Assembly (NCBI GenBank): GCA_031546815.1
Contig: JAVBJV010000051.1
Coordinates: forward strand, 1 to 22,928
Length of the DNA stretch: 22,928 bases
Reading direction: 5' to 3'
DNA from: JAVBJV01 sp031546815
GTDB lineage: Bacteria > Pseudomonadota > Alphaproteobacteria > Acetobacterales > Acetobacteraceae
Shown: positions 1 to 6,490 of the stretch, in pieces
How the letters are laid out: the number at the start of each line of letters is the position of its first letter
Numbering within the stretch: the stretch's first letter is position 1
Program-made: the position numbers and the translations under genes
Notes under the pieces: model-generated
Seen by the model: only the letters and a program-made list of their open reading frames with translations
What the model was told of the DNA's origin: nothing
The model's database searches: none

Positions 1-850
1 CGCAGACCTGTCCGGCATTGCGGAATTTGGCGCCCGACAGCAGCTTCACGGCGTGGTCGAGATCGGCATCCTCGAACACCACGGCCGGGGCATGGCCGCC
101 GAGTTCCATGGTCACGCGCTTCATATGCGCGCCGGCCAGCGCGGCGAGCTGCTTGCCGACCACGGTGGAGCCGGTGAAGGTGACCTTCTTCACGACGGGG
201 TGCGGGATCAGATACTGCGAAATCTCGGCGGGCACGCCGAAGACGAGGTTGAGCACGCCCTTGGGCAGGCCGGCATCCTCATACGCCTTGACGAGCGCGG
301 CGCAGGAGGCCGGGGTTTCTTCCGGTCCCTTGAGAATGATCGAGCAGCCGGCGGCGAGCGCGGCGGAGACCTTGCGGACCGCCTGATTGATCGGGAAGTT
401 CCACGGCGTGAACGCAGCCACCGGGCCCACCGGTTCCTTGATGACCAGCTGATACACACCTTCGGCCCGCGCCGGGATCACGCGGCCATAGGCACGGCGA
501 CCTTCTTCGGCGAACCAGTCGATCAGGTCGCAGGCAGCCAGCGTTTCCATCTTCGCTTCAATCAGCGGCTTGCCCTGCTCCAGCGTCATCAGGCGGGCGA
601 TGGTGTCCGCACGGCTGCGCAGCAGTTCGGACGCCTTGCGCATGATCTTGTAACGCTCGAACGCCGATGTTTTGCGCCAGATCCTGAAACCTTTCTGGGC
701 GGCTTCCAGCGCAGCATCCAGATCCGATGTCGTGGCATGCGCGACGGTGCCGATCACTTCCTCGGTCGCGGGGTTCAGCACCGGGATCGACCGCCCGTCC
801 GAGCTTTTGCGCCACTGGCCGTCGATATGCAGCAGGACATCAGGATACAT
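1..850 (-). CDS. NAD(P)-dependent succinate-semialdehyde dehydrogenase-type aldehyde dehydrogenase, 3' end outside window
   Basis: Aldehyde dehydrogenases of this group oxidise succinate semialdehyde or similar aldehydes to the acid with NAD(P)+. The reading frame runs on the minus strand from ATG at 850 (AAGGAAG ribosome site just upstream) to the window edge without a stop, giving about 283 residues. Visible family marks are the N-terminal INPATEE-like segment (here LNPATEEVIG), FTPWNFP, the FTGSTVVGK cofactor loop, the general-base motif ELGGHAP, and FRNAGQVC, whose Cys283 is the catalytic nucleophile. The window ends immediately after that Cys. The closest family by motif is GabD/SSADH, but the substrate cannot be fixed from this part alone. 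The gene is divergent from the nucleotidyltransferase at 961. Confidence 0.9.
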   Translation of the reverse strand, partial: MYPDVLLHIDGQWRKSSDGRSIPVLNPATEEVIGTVAHATTSDLDAALEAAQKGFRIWRKTSAFERYKIMRKASELLRSRADTIARLMTLEQGKPLIEAKMETLAACDLIDWFAEEGRRAYGRVIPARAEGVYQLVIKEPVGPVAAFTPWNFPINQAVRKVSAALAAGCSIILKGPEETPASCAALVKAYEDAGLPKGVLNLVFGVPAEISQYLIPHPVVKKVTFTGSTVVGKQLAALAGAHMKRVTMELGGHAPAVVFEDADLDHAVKLLSGAKFRNAGQVC

Positions 851-960
851 CGGTTTCACTTCCTTCAGGCTGACGACGCCATGGCGCGCCGGGTGATTCT
901 TGGAACCGCGAACAACACCAGAGCTTGCACCGTTTGAAAAGCCCCCCACTAATAGGATGC

Positions 961-1773
961 ATGACTCTTCGCAATATTACCCCGGATATGGACCCCGCCA
1001 CCGTCACCGCCATCGATGCGCGGCTTGCTGCACTTGCACAGCAGCACGATGTCTCGATCCGCCTGGCGATCGAGAGCGGCAGCCGTGCCTGGGGATTCCC
1101 CTCGCCCGACAGCGATTACGATTGCCGCTTCATCTTCGTGCGCCCACTCGCGCAGCTTCTGTCCCCCTGGCAGCACCGCGACGTGATCGAGATGCCGCTG
1201 GAAGGCGTGTTCGACGTCAACGGCTGGGAACTGGGCAAGGCGTTGAAGCTGATGCTGAAGGGCAACGCTGTGGTTCTGGAATGGCTGCAATCGCCGATCG
1301 TCTACGCGGGCGATGCGGAGTTCCGTGCGGCGTTTCTGGACCTCGCGCGCCGGTATTCCAGCCGCACGCTGATTGCGCAGCATTACCTGCATCTGGGCGA
1401 GCGGCAGCGCAAAACGTATTTCAATGATGAACGCAATGTACCGCTGAAAAAACTGTTCTATGCATTGCGCCCCGCCGCTGTGTTGCGCTGGATGCGCCTG
1501 CACCCCGATGCGGCCATCGCGCCGATGCACTTCCCCACGCTGATGGAACAGTGCGATCCCCCCACCGATGTGCGCAACATCGCCGCCGAGCTGATGGCAC
1601 GCAAGGCGATCACGCGCGAGCTGGGTGCCGCGCCTCTGCCCATTCCCATCGGGCAGTTTATCGACCGCGAATTCACGCACGCTACCGAAGCTGTTCCGCG
1701 CGCGCCACAGGCGCTGCCGGAGAGTGCCCGCGCCGAGATCGACGCATTCTTCCGCGCAGCCGTGCAGCAATGA
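961..1773 (+). CDS. RlaP-type nucleotidyltransferase (DNA polymerase beta superfamily)
   Basis: This 270-residue protein carries the minimal nucleotidyltransferase signature G40-S41 followed by D52-x-D54 within ESGSRAWGFPSPDSDYD, which binds the metal ions and nucleotide. The WGFPSPDSDYD context fits the RlaP/YcgL family (Pfam RlaP, COG3541), named after a phage-linked RNA repair pathway; the cellular substrate of most members is unknown. ATG 961 is chosen because AGG lies 4 bases upstream. A longer in-frame start at 925 and a shorter one at 988 exist. The stop overlaps the start of the Crp/Fnr gene (ATGA), which suggests translational coupling. No toxin/antitoxin partner or RNA ligase is adjacent, so the role is open. 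Confidence 0.85.
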   Translation: MTLRNITPDMDPATVTAIDARLAALAQQHDVSIRLAIESGSRAWGFPSPDSDYDCRFIFVRPLAQLLSPWQHRDVIEMPLEGVFDVNGWELGKALKLMLKGNAVVLEWLQSPIVYAGDAEFRAAFLDLARRYSSRTLIAQHYLHLGERQRKTYFNDERNVPLKKLFYALRPAAVLRWMRLHPDAAIAPMHFPTLMEQCDPPTDVRNIAAELMARKAITRELGAAPLPIPIGQFIDREFTHATEAVPRAPQALPESARAEIDAFFRAAVQQ

Positions 1774-2381
1774 CCAACGGTGCACAAATTTTCGCGACAC
1801 ACGCGCAGACCATCGATGCTCCGGCGGGCACACGCCTGTTCGGCCACGGCATGGCCTGCACACAATTTGTAATGCTCAAAAGCGGATCGGTGCGCGTGCA
1901 GACGGTCTCGGAAAACGGGCGCATGATCGTGCTGTATCGCGTCAGCCCAGGCGAGATCTGCACGATGACGACATCATGCCTGCTGGGCGACGTGCCCTAT
2001 GCGGCCGAGGGCATTGCCGAAACCGACTGCCAGCTCTCGGCCCTGTCCCGCGCGACGTTCGAAGAACTAATCGTGCAGTCCGCCCCCTTCCGCCACTTCG
2101 TCTTCGCCGCGCACGGCAAGCGTCTGGTCGAGGTGATGCAACTGTTCGAGGACGTCACCTTCCAGCGCATCGATGTGCGTCTGGCGAAGTATCTGCTGAA
2201 TGCACCACAAGACGGTTTGATCGCCACGCATCAGGACATCGCGCACGAGCTTGGTTCCGCGCGCGAAGTCGTCAGCCGGTGCCTGAAGGAATTCGAGCAT
2301 CGCCACCACGTGCGCCTGCAACGCGACCGCATCGACGTGCTGGACCGCGCCGCCCTGCACCTGCTGGCGAACCGAGTGTGA
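1770..2381 (+). CDS. Crp/Fnr family transcriptional regulator
   Basis: A 203-residue regulator with an N-terminal cyclic-nucleotide-binding-like beta roll (about residues 8-110), a long dimerisation helix (about 112-135) and a C-terminal winged helix. The helix-turn-helix is THQDIAHELGSAREVVSRCL (about 153-172), where SAREVVSR is the typical Crp/Fnr recognition helix. It has Cys30, Cys65, Cys70 and Cys171; the Cys65-TMTTS-Cys70 pair could be redox active, but the N-terminal cysteine cluster of oxygen-sensing FNR is absent. The ATG overlaps the stop of the nucleotidyltransferase. A DUF2892 membrane protein follows, and a GTGAC-GTT-GTCAC palindrome sits on the stop codon. The effector is not identifiable. 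Confidence 0.9.
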   Translation: MTNGAQIFATHAQTIDAPAGTRLFGHGMACTQFVMLKSGSVRVQTVSENGRMIVLYRVSPGEICTMTTSCLLGDVPYAAEGIAETDCQLSALSRATFEELIVQSAPFRHFVFAAHGKRLVEVMQLFEDVTFQRIDVRLAKYLLNAPQDGLIATHQDIAHELGSAREVVSRCLKEFEHRHHVRLQRDRIDVLDRAALHLLANRV

Positions 2382-2390
2382 CGTTGTCAC
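2378..2390. promoter_or_regulatory. Palindrome GTGACGTTGTCAC, candidate Crp/Fnr-type operator
   Basis: This is a perfect 5+3+5 inverted repeat that overlaps the stop codon of the Crp/Fnr gene. It lies 55 bases before the DUF2892 start codon. Extended to TGTGA-N5-TCAC it resembles a CRP half-site pair, but the spacing is one base short of the usual N6. Operator function is inferred from position. Confidence 0.4.
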
Positions 2391-2445
2391 TGTGAAGGCG
2401 ACAGCGCTCTGCTTGTATCGGCCCGGTTCTCAAGGAGGCATTCAG

Positions 2446-2637
2446 ATGCTGTGCTGTAAAAACGTTAGCCCGCTTGATCGCGCTTTGCGCGTTCTGCTGG
2501 GCGCTGTGCTGATCGCGCTGGTCTTCGTCGGCCCGCAGACAGTGTGGGGCTGGGTCGGGCTGGTGCCGCTGGTCACCGGCGCATTCGGCAAGTGCCCGAT
2601 CTATCGCCTGTTCGGGAAATCAAGCTGCCAGATCTGA
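2446..2637 (+). CDS. Small DUF2892 (YgaP-like) membrane protein
   Basis: A 63-residue protein matching the DUF2892 membrane domain found at the C-terminus of the sulfurtransferase YgaP. It has the N-terminal NVSPLDRALR motif, two hydrophobic segments (about 15-30 and 33-47) and the conserved tail CPIYRLFGKSSC. It also has an unusual Cys-Cys at positions 3-4. ATG 2446 is supported by a strong AAGGAGG site 7 bases upstream. No rhodanese domain is fused. It follows the Crp/Fnr gene and is followed by a strong stem-loop. The link of this family with sulfide or persulfide handling is established for YgaP; for this stand-alone form it is inference. Confidence 0.85.
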   Translation: MLCCKNVSPLDRALRVLLGAVLIALVFVGPQTVWGWVGLVPLVTGAFGKCPIYRLFGKSSCQI

Positions 2638-2672
2638 TCCGGGCGCGTGCCTCTCCAGGCTGTTCCTGATCC

Positions 2673-2702
2673 TGTGCAACAAGGTCATGGCCTTGTTGCA
2701 CA
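2673..2702 (+). terminator. Perfect 12-bp inverted repeat (6-base loop) after the DUF2892 gene
   Basis: TGTGCAACAAGG and CCTTGTTGCACA flank a TCATGG loop, 35 bases after the DUF2892 stop. The position suits a transcription terminator, but no T-run follows on either side, so an operator or an mRNA-stabilising hairpin is also possible. Confidence 0.5.
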
Positions 2703-2747
2703 CTCTTGGCCTATCAATGCGACACGAGATTGTATGAAGCCCGAACC

Positions 2748-3440
2748 ATGGAAGTCGCCGCTATCTGGGCACGCCCGCCCGATGTAATTTTATCAACGCT
2801 GCCGCCACTGCTGGCGGCACGTGGAATTTCCAAATTATGGGAACTGGCCGAGCCCTTGTGCGAAGCTTATGCGCACGGTGCCGAAGAACGGCTGGAAGCG
2901 CAGTTTGAATCGATGTGCGAACTGGGCAAGCAAATGCGCCGCGAGATGCAGCGCGGCATGCAGCCCAGCCTGGGCGAAAGATTGCACGACCTGTGGGACC
3001 GGCTGACCGGCCGTGAAGATCCGGAACCTTCCGGCGCAGGAATCCTCGCCTTCGATCTGCCACTGATTGAAACCCTGCCGACTGCGGAACTCAACTTTTC
3101 CGACGAAGCAATTTCTGCCGAGACCAAACGACAGCGCGATGCGATTGCCGCACAGATCTCGGCCGATCGCGGCATCGGACCCAGCGTCGTTACACTGCCC
3201 GATGGCGCGTTGGACTTCATGGACGAACCAGACGAATGGCACCCCAACGAAGAAGAGCTGTTCGACATCAGCAAGATCATCGCCTATTGGCCGCCTGTAG
3301 CTGGAAAGCCCGCACTGGCGCTGGCTGAATATCAGGAAGACAACGGCCTCCCTATCGAACTGCGCCTGCGCGCACAGGATGCCGCGGCACATGACGCCTT
3401 TGTCGCCCTGCTGCAACGGGTCGACGGGCGGTTGGAGTAG
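2748..3440 (+). CDS. Hypothetical acidic cytoplasmic protein
   Basis: A 230-residue protein from ATG 2748 (EVAAIWARPP...) that I do not recognise. A TTG at 2706 would extend it by 14 residues, but that start lies against the 2673-2702 stem-loop, so the ATG is preferred although neither has a strong ribosome site. There is no signal peptide or membrane segment. The N-terminal half is helical and charged (GAEERLEAQFESMCELGKQM), and the C-terminal half is rich in Asp and Glu (DFMDEPDEWHPNEEELFD). Codon use looks like that of its neighbours, which supports it being real. It stands alone between the stem-loop and the PH-domain gene; function unknown. Confidence 0.7.
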   Translation: MEVAAIWARPPDVILSTLPPLLAARGISKLWELAEPLCEAYAHGAEERLEAQFESMCELGKQMRREMQRGMQPSLGERLHDLWDRLTGREDPEPSGAGILAFDLPLIETLPTAELNFSDEAISAETKRQRDAIAAQISADRGIGPSVVTLPDGALDFMDEPDEWHPNEEELFDISKIIAYWPPVAGKPALALAEYQEDNGLPIELRLRAQDAAAHDAFVALLQRVDGRLE

Positions 3441-3511
3441 ATCCCCCAACACGGCTTGCGTCCCTGCCTGAACCCCGGCAACTTGTGGTTGAAAAGTGGG
3501 AGGGGTCTTTC

Positions 3512-3889
3512 ATGGGAATTCTGGGCGGACTACTTGGCCACGGCAGAGAGGTCGATGCAGACAAACTTGCAAAGCGGCTCGACGGAATTCTTCTTCCGGA
3601 AGAACAGGTCGATCTTGCGTTTCAGGTGATCCGCGATTTTTTTGTGTTCACCAACAAGCGGCTGATCCTTGTCGATGTTCAGGGCATCACCGGTAGCAAG
3701 GTCAATTACATGAGCGTGCCGTATAAATCGATCGTGCGCTTCTCGGTCGAGACTGCGGGAACATTCGATCTGGATGCTGAACTCAACCTCTGGGTTTCGG
3801 GAACGCCTGATCCGATCGGAAAGACGCTGAAGAAGGGAACCGATGTGCGCGGAATTCAGCGTGCGCTGGCTTTGGCGATATTGGGCTGA
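3512..3889 (+). CDS. Bacterial PH-domain protein (bPH_1 type)
   Basis: A 125-residue protein made almost entirely of a bacterial pleckstrin-homology-like domain. The diagnostic part is FFVFTNKRLILVDVQGITGSK (about residues 43-63), followed by the YMSVPYKSIVRFSVETAG strand and DAELNLWVSG. ATG 3512 follows a good GGAGGGG site; the start at 3485 has none. Members of Pfam bPH_1 form ring-like oligomers in crystal structures, but their ligand and role are unclear. It ends 3 bases before the convergent DUF971 gene, with no room for separate terminators. Confidence 0.85.
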   Translation: MGILGGLLGHGREVDADKLAKRLDGILLPEEQVDLAFQVIRDFFVFTNKRLILVDVQGITGSKVNYMSVPYKSIVRFSVETAGTFDLDAELNLWVSGTPDPIGKTLKKGTDVRGIQRALALAILG

Positions 3890-3892
3890 AGA

Positions 3893-4270
3893 TTAGCGGG
3901 CCTGATCACGGCCAACCGGCCCTCGCGACAACCCACGCATCTCCAGCGCGTTCAGGTAATCCTGCCAGCGCGTATCATGCTGGTCCGCCAGTTCACGCAG
4001 ATAGCTCCACGTGTACAGACCCGTATCATGCAGATCGTCAAACGTGATCTTCACCGCGTAATTGCCGACCGGATCTATCCCGATAATCCCGACATGCATC
4101 CGCCCGGCGATGATCTTCTTCTGCTCCGCCCCATGTCCCTGCACCTCGGCCGAGGGACTTTCCACGCGCAGATACTCCGCCGGCAGATCGCACGTCGCGC
4201 CGTCCGCGAAAACAACATGCAGCACGCGCGTCGCGCGCACGTAACGCAGTTCGCGGGGCGCGTCGCTCAT
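3893..4270 (-). CDS. DUF971 / gamma-butyrobetaine hydroxylase-like N-terminal domain protein
   Basis: A 125-residue stand-alone DUF971 domain, the fold also found at the N-terminus of gamma-butyrobetaine hydroxylases and near iron-sulfur proteins. Visible marks are LHVVFADGATCDLPAEYLRV at residues 17-36 and NYAVKITFDDLHDTGLYTWSYLREL at about 69-93, the classic core including the HDTGLYTW signature. It is the last gene of a minus-strand cluster behind Trm112, separated by 7 bases, so it is probably co-transcribed with the CnoX-like thioredoxin. Its biochemical role is unknown; an iron-sulfur link is only a suggestion from other genomes. Confidence 0.9.
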   Translation of the reverse strand: MSDAPRELRYVRATRVLHVVFADGATCDLPAEYLRVESPSAEVQGHGAEQKKIIAGRMHVGIIGIDPVGNYAVKITFDDLHDTGLYTWSYLRELADQHDTRWQDYLNALEMRGLSRGPVGRDQAR

Positions 4271-4277
4271 GCGCGGA

Positions 4278-4466
4278 TCAACCGATCGGGCGGGCCTGAT
4301 CGGGCGACATGATGGGAATGCCGTCGCGTACCGGGAATGCCAGCTTCGCCTTGTCGCTGATCAGTTCGTTCGCCGCGCGGTCATACCGCAGCGGGCCTTT
4401 GCTCACCGGGCAGATCAGGATTTCCAGCAGCTTCGGGTCCAGCGCCAGATCTTGAGTTTCGTTCAT
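4278..4466 (-). CDS. Trm112 family protein (YcaR-like)
   Basis: A 62-residue protein, MNETQDLALDPKLLEILICP onward, with the Trm112 core LLEILICPVSKGPL, LISDKAKLAFPVRDGIPIM. Trm112 proteins are small partners and activators of methyltransferases; bacterial members usually keep only part of the zinc site, as here with a single CP motif. Two adjacent ATG codons occur (4469 and 4466); the second is chosen because GAAGG lies 7 bases upstream of it. It begins 10 bases after the thioredoxin stop and ends 7 bases before DUF971, which indicates one operon. The methyltransferase partner is not apparent nearby. Confidence 0.85.
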   Translation of the reverse strand: MNETQDLALDPKLLEILICPVSKGPLRYDRAANELISDKAKLAFPVRDGIPIMSPDQARPIG

Positions 4467-4476
4467 CATAAAACCT

Positions 4477-5406
4477 TCAGGAAAACAGCAGCGCCGACAG
4501 CTTGCGGCGCGCATCCATGGTGGCGGGATCCTCGAAGCCCCAGGCCTCGAAGAATTTCAGCAGTTGCTGGCGCGCAGCCTGATCGTTCCAGGCCTTGTCG
4601 CGCCGCATAATCTCGAGCAGTGCCGCAGCGGCATCTTCACGGCGATCCATCGCATTGAACGCGGTGGCCATGTCGTAGCGCGCCTGATGGTCGGCCGGGT
4701 CGGCCGCCAGCCGTGCTTCCAGCGACGACAGGCCCGAGGCCGCCGCACGCCCCTCCGCCGCCAGCGCCAGCGCCGCACGCGCGCCTGCCACTTCGGGGTG
4801 TTCACTGACTTTTGCGGGCACCTGTTCCAGGGCCTCGTTCGCCTGTTCTTCGTGGCCCATGGCGATCAGCGCGCGGATCAGCCCACCCCAGGCATCGCCA
4901 TTCTCCGGCTCGGCTTCCAGCAGTTCCGAGAACAACGCAGCCGCCTGTTCTGGTGTGCCCGCTTCCAGCGCGGCCTTTGCCTCGGCCAGCAGATCGGCCG
5001 AGGGCAGCGACCCACCCGCGGCCTTCAGCAGGTTTTCGACAAACCGCTTCACTTCGCTTTCCGGCAGGCCGCCCTGGAACATGTCGGCAATCTGCCCATG
5101 CCAGAACGCCGCCACTGTCGGCACCGACTGCAACGGAATGCCCAGCTGCGAGAGCTGCTGCACCAGCGCCTGATTCTTGTCGATGTCGATCTTCACCAGC
5201 TTCACGCGGCCCTGCGCGGCGCGCACCACCTTCTCCAGCACGGGGGTCAGTTGCTTGCACGGGCCACACCACGTCGCCCAGAAGTCGACCAGCACCGGCA
5301 CCTGGCGCGAAGCCTCGATCACGTCTTCCATGAAGGTGGCCTGGTTGCCGTCCATCACCGGGTCCGCTGCCGGGGAAGCGCCGTTCTGACCGATCAGTGT
5401 ATCCAT
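4477..5406 (-). CDS. CnoX/YbbN-like thioredoxin-TPR protein
   Basis: A 309-residue protein with an N-terminal thioredoxin domain (about 22-130) and a C-terminal tetratricopeptide region (about 137-309, repeats rich in AEAKAALEAG, DAWGGLIRAL, ARYDMATAFNAM). The active site is WCGPCK, Cys47 and Cys50. E. coli CnoX (YbbN) lacks the first Cys and acts as a holdase that delivers clients to GroEL; this protein keeps both and may also be a working oxidoreductase, as reported for some alphaproteobacterial forms. ATG 5406 follows a GGAGA site. It leads a cluster with Trm112 and DUF971 immediately downstream. Confidence 0.9.
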   Translation of the reverse strand: MDTLIGQNGASPAADPVMDGNQATFMEDVIEASRQVPVLVDFWATWCGPCKQLTPVLEKVVRAAQGRVKLVKIDIDKNQALVQQLSQLGIPLQSVPTVAAFWHGQIADMFQGGLPESEVKRFVENLLKAAGGSLPSADLLAEAKAALEAGTPEQAAALFSELLEAEPENGDAWGGLIRALIAMGHEEQANEALEQVPAKVSEHPEVAGARAALALAAEGRAAASGLSSLEARLAADPADHQARYDMATAFNAMDRREDAAAALLEIMRRDKAWNDQAARQQLLKFFEAWGFEDPATMDARRKLSALLFS

Positions 5407-5437
5407 TGCTGTGTCTCTCCTGGAGTAGGCCGAACCC

Positions 5438-5467
5438 TGTATCTGCGTCCTGTGCGCGACAGATACA
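5438..5467. repeat. Inverted repeat TGTATCTG-N14-CAGATACA
   Basis: Perfect 8-bp arms lie in the 72-base gap between the ProX-like gene and the thioredoxin gene. There is no T-run on the minus-strand 3' side. It could be an mRNA hairpin or an operator upstream of the thioredoxin cluster; function unknown. Confidence 0.4.
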
Positions 5468-5478
5468 AGATCCGTCTG

Positions 5479-6012
5479 TCATTCCCCACCCGAAAGGGCG
5501 GTAAAATCGACCGTCTGCGGCACGTGCCCCGTATGCGCCAGAAAGCGCAGCAAGTCAGCCGAGGCGATGGCCGTGGTCATCGTGTTGATCAGCGGGTGAT
5601 AATTCAGCAGGGCGTTGCCCTCCAGCATCCCCCTGTCCAGCACCACATGCACGGCGCGGGCGGTATCGTGCACCAGTCCGAATGGCGTCACCGACCCGGG
5701 GCGGATGCCCAGATGGTGGAACAGCTCGCCCTCGGTCCCGAAGGACAGGCGCCCCATGCCCAACGCCCGGCCGAACGGGCCCATCGGCACGCGCCGTGCC
5801 TCGTCCACCACCGCCAGAATGAAGCGGCCCTCCTTCGTGCGCAGGAACAGCGACTTGCAGTGCCCGCCCGGCAGCATCCCGCGCAGGTCGCGGCTTTCGT
5901 CCACCGTGAACAGCGGCGGGTGATGATGCGTGGTCGCGCCGATTCCCAGCCGTTCCAGCAGGGCGAGCAGGTCTTCCGGCGTATAATGCGTGGCGGGCGA
6001 AGTGTGATCCAT
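5479..6012 (-). CDS. YbaK/ProX-type aminoacyl-tRNA editing protein (PrdX-like)
   Basis: A 177-residue stand-alone trans-editing domain that hydrolyses mischarged tRNA, in this subfamily most likely Ala-tRNA(Pro). Family marks are the catalytic Lys53 in GGHCKSLFLR, the GxxxP motif in GIRPGSVTPFGL, and the C-terminal LNYHPLINTMTTAI. Length is normal for the family. ATG 6012 is the first good start; its ribosome site is weak. It lies 72 bases upstream of the thioredoxin gene on the same strand, with an inverted repeat between them, so co-transcription is possible but not certain. Upstream is a mosaic repeat. Confidence 0.9.
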   Translation of the reverse strand: MDHTSPATHYTPEDLLALLERLGIGATTHHHPPLFTVDESRDLRGMLPGGHCKSLFLRTKEGRFILAVVDEARRVPMGPFGRALGMGRLSFGTEGELFHHLGIRPGSVTPFGLVHDTARAVHVVLDRGMLEGNALLNYHPLINTMTTAIASADLLRFLAHTGHVPQTVDFTALSGGE

Positions 6013-6023
6013 GCCGGGAATCT

Positions 6024-6125
6024 AGAGCTTTTCCAGGGAAACTGCGAAGCGGTTTTCCGCAAGGAAATGCGCCAAAATGAGGCTTCGGAGCACTTCTGGT
6101 TTCGATAAAATCGAACCAACGCTCT
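6024..6125. repeat. Intergenic mosaic repeat resembling RIME-type elements of alphaproteobacteria
   Basis: The stretch opens with AGAGCTTTTCCAGGGAAA, contains GCGAAGCGGTTTTCCGC (6045-6061) and GGAAATGCGCCAAAA (6063-6077), and closes with GCTCT complementary to the opening AGAGC. Two internal stem-loops are visible: GGAAAC...GTTTTCC and GGTT(T)CGAT...ATCGAACC (6099-6118). This order of words is typical of the abundant intergenic mosaic elements of Rhizobiales and relatives. I see no second copy in the window, and the family name is from memory. Confidence 0.6.
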
Positions 6126-6224
6126 GAAGCAAAGCGGCGGCTTTCGGCCAGTGTGCGATTTTTTTTACCGGCCCGGCTTGCATTCCTGATCCAGTCCGCA
6201 TAGAAACCGCCCCCTGACTGGTAT

Positions 6225-6299
6225 GCGGGCGTAGCTCAGGGGTAGAGCACAACCTTGCCAAGGTTGGGGTCGAGGGTTCGAATCCCTTCGCCCGCTCCA
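6225..6299 (+). tRNA. tRNA-Gly (anticodon GCC)
   Basis: A full cloverleaf reads directly from the sequence: acceptor GCGGGCG/CGCCCGC, D-arm GCTC-AGGGGTA-GAGC, anticodon stem CAACC/GGTTG around TTGCCAA, 5-base variable loop, T-arm GAGGG-TTCGAAT-CCCTT, discriminator T and an encoded CCA. The anticodon GCC reads GGC and GGT. It is transcribed away from the ProX-like gene; a short T-run follows at 6301-6305. tRNA genes are common integration sites, which matters for the frmA region next to it. Confidence 0.97.
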
Positions 6300-6383
6300 G
6301 TTTTTCCAATATTTCAATATATTGATAAGGGTCGCCGTAGAGGCGGCCCATCGTTGATTCGGGCGGCCATCACGTGGCGGCCG

Positions 6384-6411
6384 TAATTTACTGTCAATAA
6401 TTTACTGTCAA
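6384..6411. repeat. Tandem duplication of the 14-mer TAATTTACTGTCAA
   Basis: Two identical, directly adjacent 14-base copies (6384-6397 and 6398-6411), followed by TAA, the first bases of a third copy. It may be a slippage product or a pair of binding sites. Confidence 0.85.
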
Positions 6412-6490
6412 TAAACAGCAATACGAACCACCATCCTCCTGCGCGCGTGGGCAGCACGCGCTGCAACGGTATTTGCAGCAGCAATTATCC

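Noticed and set aside
53..937. 294-codon plus-strand open frame
   Set aside because: It is antisense to the aldehyde dehydrogenase, whose motifs are unmistakable; the frame is a by-product of high GC.
1770..2381. Oxygen-sensing FNR proper
   Set aside because: The N-terminal Cys cluster for a 4Fe-4S centre is missing; only a general Crp/Fnr assignment is supported.
4564..6108. 514-codon plus-strand open frame
   Set aside because: It runs antisense to both the thioredoxin-TPR and ProX-like genes and has no family character (His/Arg/Gln-rich shadow).
6153..6166. Intrinsic terminator at the T8 run before the tRNA
   Set aside because: The run of T at 6159-6166 is not directly preceded by a stable stem; the nearest small hairpin (AAAGC-GGCG-GCTTT) is more than 20 bases away.
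6022..6351. Minus-strand open frame containing KGFEPSTPTLARLCSTPELR
   Set aside because: This peptide is the antisense translation of the tRNA-Gly and of the mosaic repeat, a well-known false protein around this tRNA.
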